From positions 1 through 64,000 of the forward strand of contig CAMDTL010000008.1 of assembly GCA_945907735.1 (NCBI GenBank): 64,000 bases of DNA. Direction: 5' to 3'. Source of the DNA: Methylotenera oryzisoli (GTDB taxonomy: Bacteria > Pseudomonadota > Gammaproteobacteria > Burkholderiales > Methylophilaceae). The notes under the pieces were generated by a model. It saw only the letters and a program-made list of their open reading frames with translations. It searched no databases and was not told the DNA's origin. This document shows positions 60,707-64,000 of this stretch, piece after piece; the first letter of the stretch is position 1; each line of letters opens with the position of its first letter. The translations under genes and the position numbers were made by a program.

Positions 60707-61525
60707 ATGACTCAAAATATCGTCGGGCATAATCTCGTTGAGATAGACAATCTCTCGTTTGGCTACAAAGGTCGCCTGTTGCACCAAGGCATTAACATGG
60801 TGTTTCCGCGCGGTAAAGTGGTGGCCATTATGGGTGGCAGCGGTAGCGGTAAGACGACACTGCTGCGCCTGATTGGTGGTCAAATTAGGCCTGCTAAAGG
60901 TGAGGTGCGTGTAGATGGTCATGTAGTGCATCAGCAAAGCCGTGAAGGCATTTATCAGCTGCGTCGAAAAATGGGCATGCTGTTTCAGCATGGTGCGTTA
61001 TTTACTGATTTATCGGTGTATGAAAACGTAGCTTTCCCCATGCGAGAGCATACCGACTTTCCCGAAACTATAATTCACGATTTGGTGCTATTAAAATTGC
61101 ACGCAGTTGGCTTGCGTGGTGCGCACAAGCTCAAGCCAGCCGAGCTCTCTGGGGGTATGGCACGGCGTGTAGCCCTGGCTCGTGCCATTGCGCTAGACCC
61201 GGATATCGTGATGTATGACGAGCCCTTTGCTGGACTGGATCCCATTTCGATGGGAGTGATCTGCGATTTAATCCGCACCCTTAACGATGCGCTTGGTACC
61301 ACGTCCATCATTGTTTCGCACGATGTGAAAGAAACCTTTTCAATCGCAGATTATGTTTATTTTGTTGCCAATGGAACGGTTGCGGCAGAAGGCACACCTG
61401 ATGATCTAAATAAATCGACTTTGCCATTTGTGCATCAATTTGTACATGGCGAAAAAGATGGCCCCGTTCCTTTTCATTATGTGGCAGGCGACTATAAACA
61501 AGCATTATTGGGGCTTGAAGCATGA
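60707..61525 (+). CDS. mlaF: Phospholipid ABC transporter ATP-binding protein MlaF
   Basis: VVAIMGGSGSGKTTLLRLIGG; LSGGMARRVALARAIALDPDIVMYDEPFAGLDPISMG. Confidence 0.96.
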   Translation: MTQNIVGHNLVEIDNLSFGYKGRLLHQGINMVFPRGKVVAIMGGSGSGKTTLLRLIGGQIRPAKGEVRVDGHVVHQQSREGIYQLRRKMGMLFQHGALFTDLSVYENVAFPMREHTDFPETIIHDLVLLKLHAVGLRGAHKLKPAELSGGMARRVALARAIALDPDIVMYDEPFAGLDPISMGVICDLIRTLNDALGTTSIIVSHDVKETFSIADYVYFVANGTVAAEGTPDDLNKSTLPFVHQFVHGEKDGPVPFHYVAGDYKQALLGLEA

Positions 61526-62316
61526 TAGTAAACTCACGCCTTCATCTTTTTTGCACTATTGGACATCGTTTTACTCAGCGTATTTGGCGCTTAGGTGCTG
61601 GCGCGCGGCTGTTCTGGCTTACGATTATTTCATCTGGTGAAAGCTTTCGCAGGTTTCATTTAACCATACGCGAGGTGTATTTTACTGGCGTCATGTCACT
61701 TATCATTATCGTGGTTTCTGCATTCTTTGTGGGCATGGTGCTGGCCTTGCAAGGTTATAATACGTTGCAACGTTATGGTTCGTCTGAAGCCATTGGTGTA
61801 TTGGTCGCGCTAGCATTGGTACGGGAGTTAGGTCCTGTGGTCACTGCCTTGTTATTTGCTGGCCGTGCTGGCACTGCCATTACCGCAGAGATAGGCTTAA
61901 TGAAGGCCACCGAGCAGTTATCCGCCATGGAGATGATGGCGGTCAGCCCCATCTCACGTGTGATTGCGCCCCGCTTTTGGGCAGGTGTCATTGCGATGCC
62001 AATTTTAAATGTTTTATTTTGTATGGTAGGCATCTTGGGCGGTTATTTAGTCGCGGTGCCCTTGATTGGGGTGGATGCAGGCGCATTTTGGTCGCAAATG
62101 CAGGCTAATGTGGATTGGCGTTTGGATATTTTGAATGGCGTCATCAAAAGTGCGGTGTTTGGCGTGGCTTGCACTATGATTGCGCTATTTGAAGGTTACG
62201 ATGCGCCACCTACCGCTGAAGGGGTGAGTAGTGCCACCACCAGAACGGTTGTGACATCATCGCTGGCAGTATTAGGCCTAGATTTTGCATTAACTTCATT
62301 TATGATCAGTATATAG
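61522..62316 (+). CDS. mlaE: Phospholipid ABC transporter permease MlaE
   Basis: LVRELGPVVTALLFAGRAGTAITAEIGLMKATEQLSAMEMMAVSP. Confidence 0.96.
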   Translation: MIVNSRLHLFCTIGHRFTQRIWRLGAGARLFWLTIISSGESFRRFHLTIREVYFTGVMSLIIIVVSAFFVGMVLALQGYNTLQRYGSSEAIGVLVALALVRELGPVVTALLFAGRAGTAITAEIGLMKATEQLSAMEMMAVSPISRVIAPRFWAGVIAMPILNVLFCMVGILGGYLVAVPLIGVDAGAFWSQMQANVDWRLDILNGVIKSAVFGVACTMIALFEGYDAPPTAEGVSSATTRTVVTSSLAVLGLDFALTSFMISI

Positions 62317-62333
62317 CGCGCTGGGAGCAGGTA

Positions 62334-62894
62334 ATGGAAAGAACAACGATAGATTTATGGGTGGGCATTTTTGTGGCACTGGGTGTAGCCGCCTTGCTGG
62401 GATTGGCCATGAAAGTGGGCAACCTGACGACAGACGATATAGGTGAAATTTATAGCGTTACCGCCAATTTTGAAAATATTGGTGGTTTAAAACCGCGTGC
62501 GCCAGTTAAAAGCGCGGGCGTAGTGGTGGGGCGCGTGGCGGATATTACATTTGACCCAGCAACTTTTGAGGCGGTGGTCAATCTCAGCGTAGATAAACGC
62601 TATCATTTTCCTAAAGACACCTTTGCCAACATCTACACAGCAGGCTTGCTTGGTGAGCAATATATTGGTTTAGAGGCTGGCGGTGATGAGGTGATGTTAA
62701 AAAGTGGTGATAAAATTACACAAACGCAAGATGCGGTGGTGTTAGAAAAAATGATTAGCCAATTTTTGTATAATAAAGCGTCAGAAGAGCCTAAAGAAAC
62801 TGCGTCAGCAGCTGTTTCAGCATCAACCAAGTCAGGTGATGATGCGTTAGGTTCAAGTCCATTGGATGACATGAAAAAACCTGTGGCGCCGTAG
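62334..62894 (+). CDS. mlaD: Phospholipid-binding MCE protein MlaD
   Basis: DLWVGIFVALGVAALLGLAMKVGN...YSVTANFENIGGLKPRAPVKSAGVVVGRV. Confidence 0.95.
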   Translation: MERTTIDLWVGIFVALGVAALLGLAMKVGNLTTDDIGEIYSVTANFENIGGLKPRAPVKSAGVVVGRVADITFDPATFEAVVNLSVDKRYHFPKDTFANIYTAGLLGEQYIGLEAGGDEVMLKSGDKITQTQDAVVLEKMISQFLYNKASEEPKETASAAVSASTKSGDDALGSSPLDDMKKPVAP

Positions 62895-62922
62895 AGTAGA
62901 GACAAAAAAGGATTTAAAAATA

Positions 62923-63585
62923 ATGAAAAAAATATTGATTGCGTTACAATTTTTTATAACATTAGGCTTGCTTTGTGGCAGTGTAAGCAGTTTGGCGATT
63001 GAAAGCCCCGACGAGCTGGTGAAGCGTACGGCAGAAGATGTTTTGGCTACAGTTAGAAGTGATAAAGACATTCAAGCAGGTGATCAAGAAAAAATATTTG
63101 CCTTGGCCGAAGAGAAAATTGTACCTAATTTTAGTTTTGATAAAGTTTCACGCATGGTGCTTGGCAAAAATTGGACAAAGGCAACGCCAGAGCAAAAAAC
63201 GGCTTTTCAGGCCGAGTTTCGCACGCTACTGATACGCACTTATGCCAGTGCACTATCAAAATATAGAAATCAAACCATTGAATACAAACCTTTGCGCCTA
63301 GCAGACGAGGCTAGTATTGCTTCAGTAAAAACGCAAATCATCCAGTCTGGTGGCCAACCTATCGTTGTGGATTACTCGCTGGAAAAACAGGCGGATGTTT
63401 GGAAGGTATATGACATTGTGATTGAGGGCGTGAGCTTGGTGACCAATTACCGTAGTCAGTTTGCACAGGAAATTCGCCAAAATGGCTTGGATAGCTTAGT
63501 AAAAAAATTGAATGATAAAAACAGCGCCGCGATGGCAAAAAACGCAGCCTCACAAAATACATCTACACAAAAGGTCTCTAATTGA
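62923..63585 (+). CDS. mlaC: Phospholipid-binding protein MlaC
   Basis: Signal peptide; FDKVSRMVLGKNWTKATPEQKTAFQAEFRTLLIRTYASAL. Confidence 0.94.
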   Translation: MKKILIALQFFITLGLLCGSVSSLAIESPDELVKRTAEDVLATVRSDKDIQAGDQEKIFALAEEKIVPNFSFDKVSRMVLGKNWTKATPEQKTAFQAEFRTLLIRTYASALSKYRNQTIEYKPLRLADEASIASVKTQIIQSGGQPIVVDYSLEKQADVWKVYDIVIEGVSLVTNYRSQFAQEIRQNGLDSLVKKLNDKNSAAMAKNAASQNTSTQKVSN

Positions 63586-63863
63586 GTCAAATAGCGCAAA
63601 TCGGTAACCACTGGAATATCAGTGGTGATGTTGTGATTGGGACAATATCACCACTTTTAGCAGCCAGTAAATCGATGTCTATTAAGGTTGATACCACCAT
63701 TGATTTTGCGCAGGTAACCGATATTGATACTTCGGCGATCAGTTTGATTTTGGAGTGGAAACGGCGGGCACAAAAGGAAAATAAACCGCTAAAATTTGTG
63801 AATTTACCCGCCAATTTAGTCAGCCTAACGCAATTATATGGCGTGTCAGAATTAATCAACTAG
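63582..63863 (+). CDS. mlaB: STAS domain protein MlaB
   Basis: TTG start overlapping mlaC stop (TTGA); IDFAQVTDIDTSAISLILEWKRRAQKENKPLKFVNLPANLVSLTQLYGVSELI. Confidence 0.9.
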   Translation: MSQIAQIGNHWNISGDVVIGTISPLLAASKSMSIKVDTTIDFAQVTDIDTSAISLILEWKRRAQKENKPLKFVNLPANLVSLTQLYGVSELIN

Positions 63864-63932
63864 GACAATTAGCCTAGTTGTTCAGTTAATGCCTGCACAG
63901 GTAAGTGATAGCGATTTGTATTTTATAACGTT

Positions 63933-63955
63933 AACCCCATCTATAAGGTGGGGTT
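63933..63955 (+). terminator. Putative terminator downstream of mlaB
   Basis: AACCCCAtctataaggTGGGGTTtcgttttt hairpin plus U-rich tail. Confidence 0.65.
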
Positions 63956-64000
63956 TCGTTTTTATAAGGTAACAATAAAAAAGCAAATGAAAATTGAGTA

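Noticed and set aside
1-64000. CRISPR arrays, transposases/IS elements, phage genes, tRNA genes, toxin-antitoxin or defence loci
   Set aside because: None recognised by reading; intergenic spaces are short and gene content is core metabolism and envelope biogenesis.

Overview
This 64 kb window looks like a chromosomal core segment of a betaproteobacterium. Gene content and order suggest a Methylophilaceae-like methylotroph, but that is inference. It opens inside the 3' end of a 5S rRNA gene with a strong terminator. In order it then carries rimP-nusA-infB-rbfA-truB-rpsO-pnp; xth and prlC; a regulatory PTS block with rapZ, hprK, hpf, rpoN and the lptB/lptA/lptC/kdsC/kdsD envelope genes; a Kef-type transporter; thiO; a compositionally odd island with a SthA-type transhydrogenase and small ORFs; moaC; a soxYZ pair without other sox genes; hda, purM; two DUF3108-like genes; an RND pump; lptF/lptG; pepA-holC; an orphan gcvH; topA; ttcA; trmB; engB; cytochrome c4; and a complete mlaFEDCB operon. 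Most of it is ordinary housekeeping sequence. The observations that merit follow-up are: (1) the 25.7-27.8 kb island, with a TTGA-coupled sORF-sORF-sthA cluster and a frameshifted small secreted-protein gene; (2) a near-identical ~40 nt intergenic element present twice, at 17.2 kb and 39.6 kb; (3) a DUF4870-like gene broken by a single in-frame TAG; (4) a truncated sigma-factor remnant at 45.8 kb; (5) a twin-palindrome intergenic repeat at 58.5 kb; (6) poly-C tracts at the engB start and in the pnp terminator. I saw no CRISPR array, no transposase, no tRNA gene and no convincing new defence system.
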